Positions 1 through 9,999 of a stretch of DNA of 64,000 bases are shown here, one piece after another. The notes beneath the pieces were generated by a model. It did no database searches. It was not told where the DNA came from and saw nothing but the letters and a program-made list of their open reading frames with translations. The translations under genes were made by a program, and so were the position numbers. Source of the DNA: Parelaphostrongylus tenuis (taxonomy: Eukaryota; Nematoda; Chromadorea; Rhabditida; Metastrongylidae); NCBI GenBank assembly GCA_019055375.1, contig JAHQIW010003914.1:1-64000 (forward strand). Reading direction: 5' to 3'. Every line of letters begins with the position of its first letter. Within the stretch, counting starts at the first letter, position 1.

Positions 1-1400
1 CAGTTTTCCCACCATATCTCAGTGATTCGTTGGAATAGCGCATATGGATTTGGAACAAAACGGAACTCAAATCAGAGCAGATTTTGAAATGCGTACAGCG
101 GGCGAATGCAGATCTCGCATATACCCAAAACGTCCTCGTCGATTATCACCAAATGAAAGTGTTGCCATTAGAGTGGTGGGCTAGCCTATTGAATAAAGTT
201 TTTTTGTGAGCTGTAGCAACAAGAATGAGACTGTTGCACATCCAAATATTTTTCGCTAGGCACGGCTTTTCTCTCAAGTTTTCGCACGCATTCGATAGCG
301 CAATCTCAGCAATCTCAAAGATATGTCTGGTTTAGAGACATAATTCTTAGTGCTCTGTTACGGTTAGAAGAGTGTTAGGTTTTACACTTGGCACGCACCG
401 CACTCCACATGTAAATTGCGCTGAACGTTCGACATGGCGCCGAGTGTGAGACTCAATATTCTTCTAGCTGTAACAACGCACTGAAAGCATCCTTTTTGAA
501 AAACCAAAGATATTTTTGAAATTTCTGAAATTTGCGCTATCGAATGGTTGTTGCAAGTCTGAATGGAAAGTTCTTCTCAGTGAAACATACTTGAGTGTGA
601 AAGAAAATTTCACTCCATCTCCACTGTAAAATGTAAAAACCATTTGAAAAAAACACACCCTTTAGATTTTCGATATTCGAGCTATCAAATAATTACTAAA
701 ATCTCAAGAAGGAATAAAAATGCTTTTTTTCGATTATGGGTGCGGATGGGGGAGAAGTATTGAGAATACTTTTCTCTAGAGGCGTATTTCTGACCAATAG
801 TTTGCATATTGCCTATATTCTGAGCCGTTTATTCAGACAAGGTTGTCACTTCGTGCTCAGCATTGTTCCGCTCTCCATAAGTACTCAGTACTTTCTCACG
901 TAAATCAACTCTGTATAATTGGAAATAAACGAATAATCGATATAAACTTAGTCATAGCGAGAGTTTTCGATAAACAGTTATCGAGTGCACTATGCATAGT
1001 CATGTTTGATAAATTACTAGTTATTCTTCAGTTTTAATCACTATGATGACTCGTGGGTCTTTTATTAAACTAGGGAAGTGCAAAAATAAAAATTTTTCGT
1101 ATAATGCAATACTATTGATTAAATGCCAAATTCAGCACGTTTGAGTAGCAAACCAACGTTTTTCTCCAGAAAAGAGACATATAACTAAACAGAATGCTTA
1201 TGAGCGAGTAGAGAAAATCTTGTTGTATCAAAGTTATACAAGAATTCCAAAAATTTTGTCAAACGAAGGAAAAAACATTTATCATACAACGAAACTTGCG
1301 CAAATCGCGCTGCGTGCATCCATTTACATAGCCGTCCATTAGGGTTGAAGATTTTTACTCGTTGTGGAGAGATTCTTGCGTTTTTCGTTTAACTTTGATT
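1..1400. repeat. Old dispersed repeat, copy 1
   Basis: No coding region is seen. Blocks around 280-660, 720-760 and 1190-1380 resemble, in the same order, the stretch at about 41,050-41,840. Shared landmarks include 'ctatcgaatggt' followed by 'ctgaatg', 'gggtgcgga', and a 'gcgcat/tgcgtgcat' plus 'atagc(g/c)gtcc' block near the end. The similarity is patchy, as expected of an old, decayed interspersed repeat. The family is not identified and no terminal repeats were resolved. Confidence 0.35.
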
Positions 1401-1904
1401 TCGCAATTTTGTCTACACGCTCATGTACTTTTGAAGCATATATAGCTCCTATGTGTATAGAAGAAAGGTAGTTTAGTACACAATCAACTATTTTTGGCAT
1501 TGTGTCATTTGTGATGAGTTATACAAATGACATTACGACGTGAATTTTGAATTTTGATATATTCTTCCTGTTATATATAATACTCAAAGATTTCACAGCT
1601 TTCAAAAATTAGAAAATAAATGAATAGTTTCTTAGAAAAACGATTTATACTTCATGCTATACTAGTTCGTCGATAACTCTCACTGTAGCTAAATTCATAT
1701 TAGTCATCTTTCAAGCTTCAGTTGCTCATTGTTGACATACCCAAGAAATACTTGGATATTTACGATCTGCGGCAGAACTATGTGCGAAAGGAGAGGGTCG
1801 TATTTTAGAAAAACTAGGAAGTATTGCAGACTTCCCACTTTGTCATTGTATCACTATAATAAGTTTCAGTCACGTCACAGTTTTGGGTTACACAACTGTT
1901 CTTC

Positions 1905-2135
1905 GGGACAACTAAAACCTGATACCACGGCAGTGTTATGGATGATGTGTTCGCCTTCTTCTTCGTTACTCGTCGTAGAGTACTGGTTGAGCGCGTCTCC
2001 TTGCAACTTCGAAGATAGCCTTGCTGTGGTGTTCCAAAGGGCATTCGTGATCGACTGGCCGAGACCGTTGGGTGTCCCTGGCGCTCCCCAACAAGCATCA
2101 CAATCACGCGGCCAGGACGCCCCCACATTTTTGAG
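1905..2135 (-). repeat. tRNA-related SINE-like repeat (family D)
   Basis: Read on the minus strand this begins with a tRNA-like head (gtggccgcgtggttgtgatgc-type in the sister copy) and runs through a shared body containing 'tggaac', 'acggcaaggct' and 'caaggaga' blocks. The same order of blocks occurs on the plus strand at about 31,800-31,990, so this is a dispersed repeat. Open frames that cross it in several frames are repeat by-products and not a gene. Confidence 0.5.
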
Positions 2136-2397
2136 CAGCGAGAGTAGCATAGTTGCTAAAGTGTCTTGCAATATACAGATGAAGTTGGCCTAATTTAGAG
2201 CTTTGCTGATACCAATTGTTTTATGCAAAGGTTTGACCAAGTGGCACTCTGGTGTTTATAATTGCAAAAATACTCACTTATAGACTTTTATTAAAACCGG
2301 AAAATCAGCATGAGATAATGCTCCTTATCATTTGTGATATTCAGATACGCTGCATTACTATTCGATCTTGAAAACTTGAAATCTGTCCGAATTATTT

Positions 2398-2530
2398 AAG
2401 GGTTTTCCGCGCCGAGGTTCTTGACTCGTGCCCTAGAATTCTCACTACCACTTCGAAGTCGTCACCGTTGTGCTTTTCTAGTACCTAGGAGAATACTTGT
2501 CCTACTTTTTAATTTCTTTGTATAAAAGCA
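2398..2530 (-). pseudogene. Penelope-like element GIY-YIG tail fragment
   Basis: The minus strand encodes a peptide reading HNGDDFEVVVRILGHES and then TSARKTLK before a stop. This is the C-terminal tail that follows the GIY-YIG endonuclease of Penelope-like retroelements. The better copy at 27,271-27,516 ends with nearly the same residues. Only the last ~45 codons survive and no reverse transcriptase or hammerhead is adjacent, so this is a truncated dead copy. Confidence 0.65.
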
Positions 2531-3084
2531 AGCCTGCAATTTTGATAAGTTGAAATCTACGAAAAGCGAATCGCACAAGTGAATAATGTGATAGCGCCGT
2601 CTCAGTACAGCGTGATTTGCTTCTATTACTCAATTTTCTGTTTTTAGATGTCCTTCTGTTGCTCATAACAGCTTGTCACAAAAGAAGAATACTGCAACAC
2701 TATCGTTCAAATTCACTATGTCTTACAATGTCACCAATGATTACTAGACACTAAAATGATCCCTTTTTGGTTTGGAAAGTGGTGTAAAAAGCATTCCATT
2801 TATTTCCAAAACAAAATCAATCTGAGCTGCGGTTTTCTGATCACTAAACTGACGTGATTGATTTGGTGCTACGAGGGTGTTGGTATGACGCTTAGTCTTT
2901 CAACTAAATACTACTTCATTTGGACACAGACTGGTCTACTCCCTTCAATACCTACGCTCTCGGATGCTATAAGACAGGTATATCGTACCCGAATTCATGC
3001 AATTGCCGACTTAACGCTTAGCGAATTGCGCAATTTTCTTTTTTGTGGAAACGGTCACACAGTCGATTTGAAATCATCATACCT

Positions 3085-3545
3085 TTTGTTTCGACTGTTT
3101 TCTTAAGACCACGCTCATTTTTTCAATATACCTGATAATTTCTTTTGATCAATGCACATGGTCCGTTATAGGCACTTGTACACTGCAATGCAGGTGTTTC
3201 GGTCTCGGCAACCTCGTCAGTGTGCGGTGCCTTTCGTCTTAGTCAATCTTGCTTGAGGGGAACCGGCCAAAAGCAATCGAGGGTGCAATTTCTACATTCA
3301 GTGATTTCTTTCACTTAATGGCACGATCAAATAGTGCTTTCGCGTCTTCTTTATGTGAGGAATTTGGTTCTTCCCAAGAGAGACTGGCTAAGACGAAAGA
3401 CACTGCGCAATTGACGAGACTGCCAAGATCGAAACACGTGTATTATTGTACTGTGTAAGTGCCCATATAACACCACTGCATGGCTCCAAAAATGACTATT
3501 TGACATGTTGTAAGTGGAGCGTAGTCTTAAGAAAACGCTCGAAAC
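3085..3545. repeat. Palindromic hammerhead-bearing repeat, decayed
   Basis: The left end (about 3090, tttcgactgttttcttaaga) and right end (about 3515-3545, tcttaagaaaacgctcgaaa) are inverted copies of each other. The left half carries a minus-strand hammerhead remnant near 3180-3226 and the right half a plus-strand remnant near 3402-3455. The left keeps CTGACGA and GAAAC but has a poor helix I. The right has TTGACGA (core C3 changed to T) with GAAACACGTGTA intact. It is the same family as the 317-bp array just downstream. Confidence 0.6.
3402..3455 (+). ncRNA. Degenerate hammerhead ribozyme
   Basis: The core reads TTGACGA, a weak helix II (GACT/GATC around a CCAA-like loop), then GAAAC, ACGT and GTA. 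The first core base (C3) is T, which should break the essential C3-G8 pair. It matches the array hammerhead at helix III and the cleavage triplet. Likely inactive. Confidence 0.5.
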
Positions 3546-3717
3546 GAAAGGTGTGATATATTAACGATAGCAACCAAGAGCAATCGAGTGCGCAACACTG
3601 TCCTTTCAGTGATAATTTTACTTGACTTACAGTGTAAAATGTTCGTCGTCGCTTACTTTTAATATAGGGGACTGAGTGCTTCGAGTGGATTGGCTAAAGC
3701 CGAAAGGGTACCGCAGG
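3546..3717 (+). repeat. 5' part of an older hammerhead repeat split by the array
   Basis: This segment, plus-oriented, contains landmarks of the array family: acagtgtaaaatgttcgtcgtcgct, then gggtaccgcagg leading into the hammerhead core. The core is interrupted at 3729 and resumes at 4730 after a 12-bp duplication (actgatgagact). Joined across the insert, the order is a helix I-like stretch, CTGATGAG, then GAAAC, ACGCGTA and TCGGG. Confidence 0.55.
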
Positions 3718-3729
3718 ACTGATGAGACT
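3718..3729 (+). repeat. 12-bp direct duplication, left copy
   Basis: The sequence actgatgagact is repeated exactly at 4730-4741. The copies flank a block of exactly 1,000 bp that contains the 317-bp hammerhead array. It looks like a target-site duplication that happens to lie on the hammerhead core (CTGATGAG) of an older element. Confidence 0.7.
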
Positions 3730-3842
3730 TATCTTTCATTTCGAGTGTTTTCTTAAGACCACAGCTCAAATTTCAATATGCCTGATAATCATTATTTAAG
3801 CCACGCATGTCAGTGGTCTGTCAATGAGGGCTGACTTATAGA

Positions 3843-3885
3843 GCCCGATACACGTGTTTCGATCTTACGATCTCGTCAGTCGGGC
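3843..3885 (-). ncRNA. Type I hammerhead ribozyme, intact core (array unit 1)
   Basis: On the minus strand, helix I GCCCGA pairs perfectly with TCGGGC. The core CTGACGA is followed by helix II GATC/GATC closed by a GTAA loop, then GAAA. Helix III is only A-T and C-G around the loop ACGT, and the cleavage triplet is GTA. All invariant core bases (C3, G5, A6, G8, A9, G12, A13, A14) and the A15.1-U16.1 pair are present. The octamer ACACGTGT spanning helix III is self-complementary, so a dimer with an 8-bp helix III is possible. This is the best-preserved copy in the array. Confidence 0.85.
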
Positions 3886-4159
3886 AGTTACCCGTTCTCG
3901 TCTTTTGCTAATCTCTGTGGGTGCTCCAGTCCCCACAATAAGAGTTAGCGACGACGTATGTTTTACACTCTGTGTTCAGTGAAGAACTCACCAAACACAG
4001 AGTTTTTTACACTCGAATGCTCGTGGCTAGTATATTTAATATAACATATCCTTCATTTCGAGTGTTCTCTTAAGACCACAGCTCAAATTACAATATGCCT
4101 GATAATCATTATTTGAGCCACGCATGTCAGTGGTCTGTCAATGAGGGCTGACTTATAGA

Positions 4160-4202
4160 GCCCGATACACGTGCTTCGATCTTGCGATCTCGTCACTCGG
4201 GC
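4160..4202 (-). ncRNA. Hammerhead ribozyme with core mutations (array unit 2)
   Basis: It has the same architecture as unit 1: helix I, helix II GATC/GATC with a GCAA loop, GTA site. The core reads GTGACGA instead of CTGACGA (C3 to G) and GAAA has become GAAG. Loss of the C3-G8 pair should abolish or strongly reduce cleavage. Confidence 0.75.
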
Positions 4203-4364
4203 AGTTACCCTTTCTCGTCTTTTGCTAATCTCTGTGGGTGCTCCAGTCCCCACAATAAGAGTTAGCGACGACGTACGTTTTACACTCTATGTTCAGTGAA
4301 GAACTCACCAAACACAGAGTTTTGTACACTCGAATGCTCGTGGCTAGTATATTTAATATAACAT

Positions 4365-4416
4365 ATCTTTCATTTCGAGTGTTTTCTTAAGACCACAGCT
4401 CAAATTTTAATATGCC
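4365..4416 (-). repeat. Truncated third array unit
   Basis: The first 52 bp of the 317-bp unit recur here (atctttcatttcgagtg to atatgcc). The unit then breaks off at a 33-bp tandem repeat and continues as an inverted copy. Confidence 0.7.
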
Positions 4417-4480
4417 ACGAGCAGCCATATACTACTAAATATACTAGCCACGAGCAGCCATATACTACTAAATATACTAG
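4415..4480 (+). repeat. 33-bp tandem repeat (two copies) at the inversion junction
   Basis: 'ccacgag' recurs at 4415, 4448 and 4481, giving two perfect 33-bp repeats that contain 'cagccatatactactaaat'. They lie exactly between the truncated third unit and the inverted unit, that is, in the loop of the large hairpin. Confidence 0.75.
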
Positions 4481-4729
4481 CCACGAGCATTCGAGTGTAC
4501 AAAACTCTGTGTTTGGTGAGTTCTTCACTGAACATAGAGTGTAAAACGTACGTCGTCGCTAACTCTTATTGTGGGGACTGGAGCACCCACAGAGATTAGC
4601 AAATGACGAGAAAGGGTAACTGCCCGACTGACAAGATCGCAAGATCGAAACACGTGTATCGGGCTTTATAAGTCAGCCCTCATTGACAGACCACTGACAT
4701 GCGTGGCTCAAATAATGATTATCAGGCAT
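4466..4729 (+). repeat. Inverted copy of the hammerhead unit
   Basis: This is the reverse complement of most of the 317-bp unit, ending at the base before the right-hand 12-bp duplication. It pairs with unit 2 (about 4085-4348) as a long near-perfect inverted repeat. Its hammerhead is on the plus strand at 4622-4664. Confidence 0.8.
4622..4664 (+). ncRNA. Hammerhead ribozyme with G8 mutation (inverted copy)
   Basis: Helix I GCCCGA/TCGGGC, helix II GATC/GATC with a GCAA loop, GAAAC, ACGT and GTA are all intact, but the core reads CTGACAA instead of CTGACGA (G8 to A). The C3-G8 pair is lost, so activity is doubtful. Confidence 0.75.
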
Positions 4730-4800
4730 ACTGATGAGACTGTCAAGTGTGAAACACGCGTATCGGGTTCTATAAATCAGCTCTTTGTAAGAGGATACTT
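4730..4800 (+). repeat. 3' part of the interrupted older hammerhead repeat
   Basis: It opens with the right copy of the 12-bp duplication (4730-4741). It continues with gtcaagtgt, GAAAC, ACGCGTA and TCGGGTTCTATAAATCAGC, the hammerhead 3' half and flank seen in the array. Helix II is poor. It joins logically to the segment ending at 3717. Confidence 0.6.
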
Positions 4801-5990
4801 TCACTTATTACGTTGGAATACCTCCGCATGTGATAAAGCAGAATAGTAAACTCGCGCCATATTGGACCCGACGGTTCCTCACTTCCCTGGGTGGACCCCG
4901 AAGTTTATTGTTGCTCATTGGCCAGGAGTTGCTTTGTTCTCTGCAGCAACAGTGGGATGGCTAGTCTGCCAGAAAAGCAAACAAGCTTTGCGTCGTCTTC
5001 CGGGTGTATGTGTCCGCGAAGGCAGCATCGTGGACACGTGAGCGGTAATAGGAATTTTGGTGCGATTAGGGTTGATTTGTAATGTATCCCGATTTTGCAG
5101 TTTTTGGAAAAAGATATATCCTAATGATTGGACGGACTTATTGACTTATAAACAGAATATAAAAATGACAGGAATGTGAGTCAATGTAAATATGACAGCA
5201 TATAAAAGTTCAATGAAGTTCAATTTCAGTATGACTTTTACCTTGCTCTCCTGTTCGGAAGTCCTGGATTTGGAGGAAGCAGTGACGTTGTTGCTACTAC
5301 TTATAGCATTATTGAGGTTTCTTTTATCACATACTACTGGATGGCGAAAATTCATTCCGGTTAATTCGTTGATGAAATGCACCGTCTTATGTTCTAAGGC
5401 ATTCTTGAATAAATGTGTTCATGTAACTTCAATCATGTTCTTGCTAAAAAAAAGGTTCATGAATGTCACTAAATCAGCTAGAAAAATTGGATAGTATAAT
5501 TCGCATGTAGTTGAAAGAACTTATGTGTTATGGCACATTTGTTCAGAAATTTGTGTTCGTTTGTTTTAGTTGTAGTGAGTCCTATGACACCTATGAGTCC
5601 TATTATTCGTAACTGGAAATAAATGATTTTAAAAACTGACAATTGTTTTTATATTCAGCATACCACCTCTGTTGTTGCCAATTTGCAAGCCGATGTTTGA
5701 AACTATGATCACGATTTCTGTGGTTTTTCCTTAATACGATGTAAACTAATGTTCACGGCGCATATACTACCATATGTTTTGACATTATTGCATAACTGTA
5801 AGCCATGATAGGTGATTTATGATGAGTTTGATGTACAGCTCGCTGGGCGCAGGAATCAGGTGTAGTTAGGTTGTAGAAGAAGTTCTACAGCACCCGTTAG
5901 ATTTTCAAAGTTTATACATAAATTCAATTAGAATCAACAGTAGCTCCTCAAAATAAAGAAAATCGTCACCGACGATTTTTTACCAGAGAT
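4801..5990. other. No supportable feature
   Basis: This is AT-rich sequence with overlapping short frames on both strands at 5146-5494 and no recognisable domain. I see no gene, RNA or clear repeat here. Confidence 0.4.
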
Positions 5991-6034
5991 CTGTAGGTTT
6001 CCGGATCTACGCGAAATCGTCATTTCTTGAGCTT

Positions 6035-6540
6035 TAAATCAAAAACTCCTGACAAGCCTCTTGAGCTTGTTCAAATGTCGCGAATCGGCGTCCACGCAGG
6101 AAATGTTCCATTGAGCGGATCTGGATTATAATCGGACGACGTAGCATATGAACTGTAGTCTGGCCACGGCAAGGCCTCGACTGCATACAGTTCATTAAGC
6201 TTCTTCTTAGTCTTCTCTGCGGTGAAAAGTGAGGGCATTGTTTTACTGAAATAGCGCGCGGTATCGACGGATCTATGTCGGATACCTTTTCCTCAGCGTA
6301 TCGTAGACTCGGTCCAGCTGCTCACAGTAGAATTCGGCACTGCTGGCGCGACCACTCGGAACAGGCTCAAATTACGAGACACCTTCAGTGCTCCACCAAG
6401 AGCATATCATGACCTTTCTGCCAAATGGATTTTGACGTGCAACTGATGGCAGGGCTTGACTTTTTAAAAGCAACCAGCTTAGAGCGTTTCCTTCAATCGT
6501 GACTGACCAGGTGAGAGTTTTTTATGGAAATGTTCCAGAG
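6035..6540 (-). pseudogene. Mariner transposase remnant
   Basis: The minus strand, across several frames, encodes peptides typical of mariner transposases. In order these are KVMICSWW followed by EFYCEQLDRVYDTLRKR, a TAEKTKKKLNEL-like stretch, then SMEHFLRGRRFATFEQAQEA and CQEF at the C terminus. The region that should hold the third catalytic Asp (YSPDL.PSDY in relatives) reads YSSYATSSDY, so that Asp is lost. Frameshifts and stops show a dead copy. Termini were not resolved. Confidence 0.75.
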
Positions 6541-6559
6541 ATATTCCTAACAATTTACT

Positions 6560-7180
6560 GTAACCGATACTGTGTTAAACAAACATAAAATCTATGCTTT
6601 TTGCTGGCGCGGTTCGGTCGCGCGGCGCGGTTCGCACGCCGAGATTCATACTATCAAGTGAGTATTAGTCGGTCCAATAAAAAGCCATCCACAGATCCAG
6701 CCGTGCAAACAGAGCCTTCCGAATTTGAGATGTTGTTCATTTTCGCAGTTGCGGCGCGTTAAGAAAGCCTTTTCAGAAACCAAAACGCAGCGTTGAATTT
6801 GACGAGGTTTAACTTTTGAATGACTATTGAAATTCTATTGAGAAAACTCTGTCCAGCGAAAAAGACCTATGAAAATTGTGCATTTAAAACTGATGCATGC
6901 GGTCGCAAAGGTTAAGGAAATCTAATTCGGTTAGTGAAACGTCTGATACACGTAATATCGATTGGCATCGCATCCAAAGTGCTTAGGATGTCGCATCACT
7001 GTGTGGATTTTCTTCAACCAAGCAGCACGTCGTGAACTGATAGCTGTAGGCAACATTGCTGGCTTAAATTTGTTGCAAGTAAGCCCTTTAATACCGTGTA
7101 TTGTTGCGATTATATATCTATTGATACAAAGTGCTAGATAAGGCTTCGAGCATCAGACGGGAAGCGAACTCGGATTTCGC
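6560..7180. other. No supportable feature
   Basis: Non-coding sequence downstream of the mariner remnant on the plus strand; no domain or repeat boundary was seen. Confidence 0.3.
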
Positions 7181-7185
7181 TTATT

Positions 7186-7290
7186 TCGGGAGCGTGTGTT
7201 AGAAACCAGGAGCCTCGCTGGGCAATTGGTTTGCACGCGCCCGAGAAAGGGTGAAATGCGGGTTTGACTTTGTCCGAGGTTTGAAGCTAT
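7186..7290 (+). repeat. tRNA-derived SINE fragment (family B-like)
   Basis: A tRNA-like stretch runs from gcaattggtttgcacgcgcc to a B-box-like gcgggtttgactt, resembling the heads at 35.6, 49.1 and 55.4 kb. The 3' body is not clear. Confidence 0.4.
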
Positions 7291-7299
7291 ACATATTAT

Positions 7300-9600
7300 T
7301 CTACCCAATTAGATATACTGTAACATCATACCTCAGCTAAAATAGCGGTTAAATAATGAACTCGATCCGTGTACTGAGCGCTTCGGACTTTTAATCGAAG
7401 TGTATTCCAGTTAATAAACGATGGATCAGCAGCTGCGCTCAACTGCGGTGTTTTTTGAATGTAAGAGATTAAGGACAAGCCTCAAACATTGATGATTCAT
7501 GATATGGGTGCTTGTAAAGTATGCTCTTGAGTGATTGATTTTAATAATCAGACCGTTCTATAAGTTTTGCCACTAGAGTATAAGCACCAAAATCATTGAC
7601 CAGAAGCAATTTAAGTGGCAGGGTTTTTGTATCGTTCAGTTGCGCATTTTCTCGTGAAGATTTTGGTATACAACTTGCTGTTCATTGCTTTTAGAGGGAG
7701 CTGTCTCTGAGTGGGAACAAATTTGCTTGCTATTCATGCACGAATGGTGCCTTGGAAGAAAGTAATAGTGAAGCGGTACGATTAATGGAACTTGAGACGT
7801 TGATACAGTTGCAGAAAGGACAGCTAGGAAGTGGTTCGAGATGTTCAGAGCTGGTGAGAAGAGTCTGAAGGGCCAGTCGCGCCTGAGCTGCTTATATGAA
7901 TATCCATTAATCTTGCGTACAGCTTCACTACCATTATCTCGCGTCATTCGTACATGAGTAGGTAACGAATTTGTTCACAAGAAAGCTCCATCTCAAAGCA
8001 AATATACGCAGTTGTACATCAAAACGTTCGCAAGAAAATGTGCATTTCTACGATATTAGAATCATGCAATTTTGGTTACTTCTGGTTGATAAATTGGTGT
8101 TTAATACTTTAGGGCCAAAACCTACGGAGCGATCACATGTTTGCTGAATTTATCCACTTGGTGAGCATTTGGACTAATGCGAAAATTGTTGGGTATGTTT
8201 TGGAGAAAGACAAGAGCAGTGAGATAGTAAATGTCTCGAATCTTGCAGTCAGAGCAATCGGCGTCGGCTTCTATAGGATTTTAGGAGGCTTATAAATCAT
8301 TCTAAGGATGGCAAAACATCTTGAAAAGATAGGCTAACTGGCCAACTAACTAAGTGTAATGTGTGATTGAATTCTCAGGTTTTTCGTGAGACTGTGAAGA
8401 CTACCAGAGATATTATGATAAACGCCCGATGCATGGCTAAACTAGTGAAAGAGGCTGAACGGGTCAAGCAAGTGGGCTTTCATGACATCTTAATAGGCTA
8501 TTTTAATCTGCTCTCAACGTTGTTTATCTGCATTCTATCTGGTAAACAATTGATTCTAGGTGTTATCTGCGAATAAATAGCAATATGCTCAACTAGACAG
8601 CCTTTATGAAGATCAGAATTACAAGGCCAAAGTATAAGTTTTCTTTATCTCCTAAAGCTTCGCTGCTTATTCGTGAAGGCTCTGACAGCTCTGCTTCAGG
8701 TAACACGTAAAAAACTTGAAGAAATGTTAGCTGTCATTGAGCTTCGGGTTATGCAACCCATCAAAGATGCTCTCGCGATGGCTGGAAAATCCATTGAGGA
8801 GGTTTTTTTGTCCTTACAAATGTCTTGAAATGCTCTCTTGTATATCCAATAATTTAGATCGATCAGTTCGCGCTTACGGGTACTGGTACTCGGGTACCAA
8901 AAGTTCTAGATACCGGTGTGACTAAATCAGTGGACTTTGTATTCTTTGCTTCAGTAATACAAGAGGGCGATAAAAGAAGCAACTACAAAAGCACTTCAAT
9001 ACGAGTAGGCCTTGGAGCGGTTTTGCCCTCACTAGATTTCTTATGATATCGTTTGACTTCTTGAGCCCATGAGGAGAAGTAAAGTGATCCAGTTGCTACA
9101 TGATTCCTGGAAGCTCTCTATTACTGCGTTTCTTTCTATCTGCAATCTTATAGCCTTTTGGCATTGTTCGAGATACATATACATTCTACTAAGCAGAGGT
9201 TGATTTCAAGAAAGTACCTCATTGCTTACAAGAAAACACCTTTGATACATCTATAGAGTAAGAGCTTGAAGCTCCCGATCTGTCAATTCTACGAAGCTGC
9301 ATGTAATTGTAAAAAATTACTTTTTGCTTCTATCACTTATGTCACGCAGCAGCAGTGGTTGGTAACACTCTGTTAAGAGAGTATTGCCTATATTGCGAAT
9401 GCTTTTTGTGGACCACAACTTCGAGGGATTAGCAGTATGAGGCAAAGGCACGGAAGTGAGGTCGCTTGCGGTTTTGCGTTTTGTTATCACGTTAATGAAA
9501 CGGGCTACACGAAAGTGACCCCTCATGGACACCTCATGCAATGAGAGACCACCACCGCTCTACACGCGCGGCCATATGCGAAAGTCCTCCATTGTGATCG
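7300..9600. other. No supportable feature
   Basis: Several short overlapping frames occur on both strands. None shows a conserved domain, convincing splice structure or known transposon motif. Confidence 0.3.
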
Positions 9601-9605
9601 CACAT

Positions 9606-9988
9606 TCAGAACTTCCTGAGGTTGACATTCGCTGAAGATGAGTCGGGGATCTCATAGGAGAATATCGCAGAACACTCGCCTTTTGACTGTCTAGCGCCAA
9701 GGAACCGCCAGTTCAACCGAACATCAGGTTTCATACCCGAAAGATTGAACTCTCGATTTTCTAGGATTGACAAGGCATGCTGTTTCTTAATTTTCCCGAC
9801 AACAGGCAGAAAATCAATGGTGGCGTCACGGGAAACAGCTGCTGATGTTGGCTGCAACAGTGAGAGAGAAGCGTCCAAATCGACTCAGTGTTGCTCATCT
9901 CCAGGATAACGATCGACTTCGCACACTGTGAAGTCAAGTCGCTACGTTGTGGGGAATATGGTCTGGAGCACACTACCACATCCGCCAA
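9606..9988 (-). other. Unidentified minus-strand open region
   Basis: Two overlapping minus-strand frames (9606-9878 and 9761-9988) give a peptide including ATIDFLPVVGKIKKQHAL and then LENREFNLSGMKPDV. The frame break and internal stop just upstream suggest a decayed coding remnant, possibly transposon-derived. I recognise no domain. Confidence 0.2.
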
Positions 9989-9999
9989 GTAGCCGTGAT

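Larger units (their letters stand above)
3731..4364 (-). repeat. Tandem 317-bp hammerhead repeat (retrozyme-like), two full units
   Basis: Two head-to-tail units, 3731-4047 and 4048-4364, are each exactly 317 bp and nearly identical along their length; a partial third begins at 4365. Each unit carries a type I hammerhead on the minus strand, and the predicted cleavage sites (3848/3849 and 4165/4166) are also 317 bp apart. A minus-strand transcript cut at both sites would yield a 317-nt RNA. Established knowledge: short tandem units each with a hammerhead and no protein are the hallmark of retrozymes, which make circular RNA. No ORF is encoded. Transcription and circularisation here are inference. 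Confidence 0.8.

Noticed and set aside
1729..2193. 154-codon plus-strand frame as a gene
   Set aside because: It overlaps a dispersed repeat that is open in several frames on both strands; no domain or splice structure.
3731..4364. CRISPR-like array or ordinary satellite
   Set aside because: Only two full units, eukaryotic context, no spacers; the hammerhead in each unit gives a better explanation.
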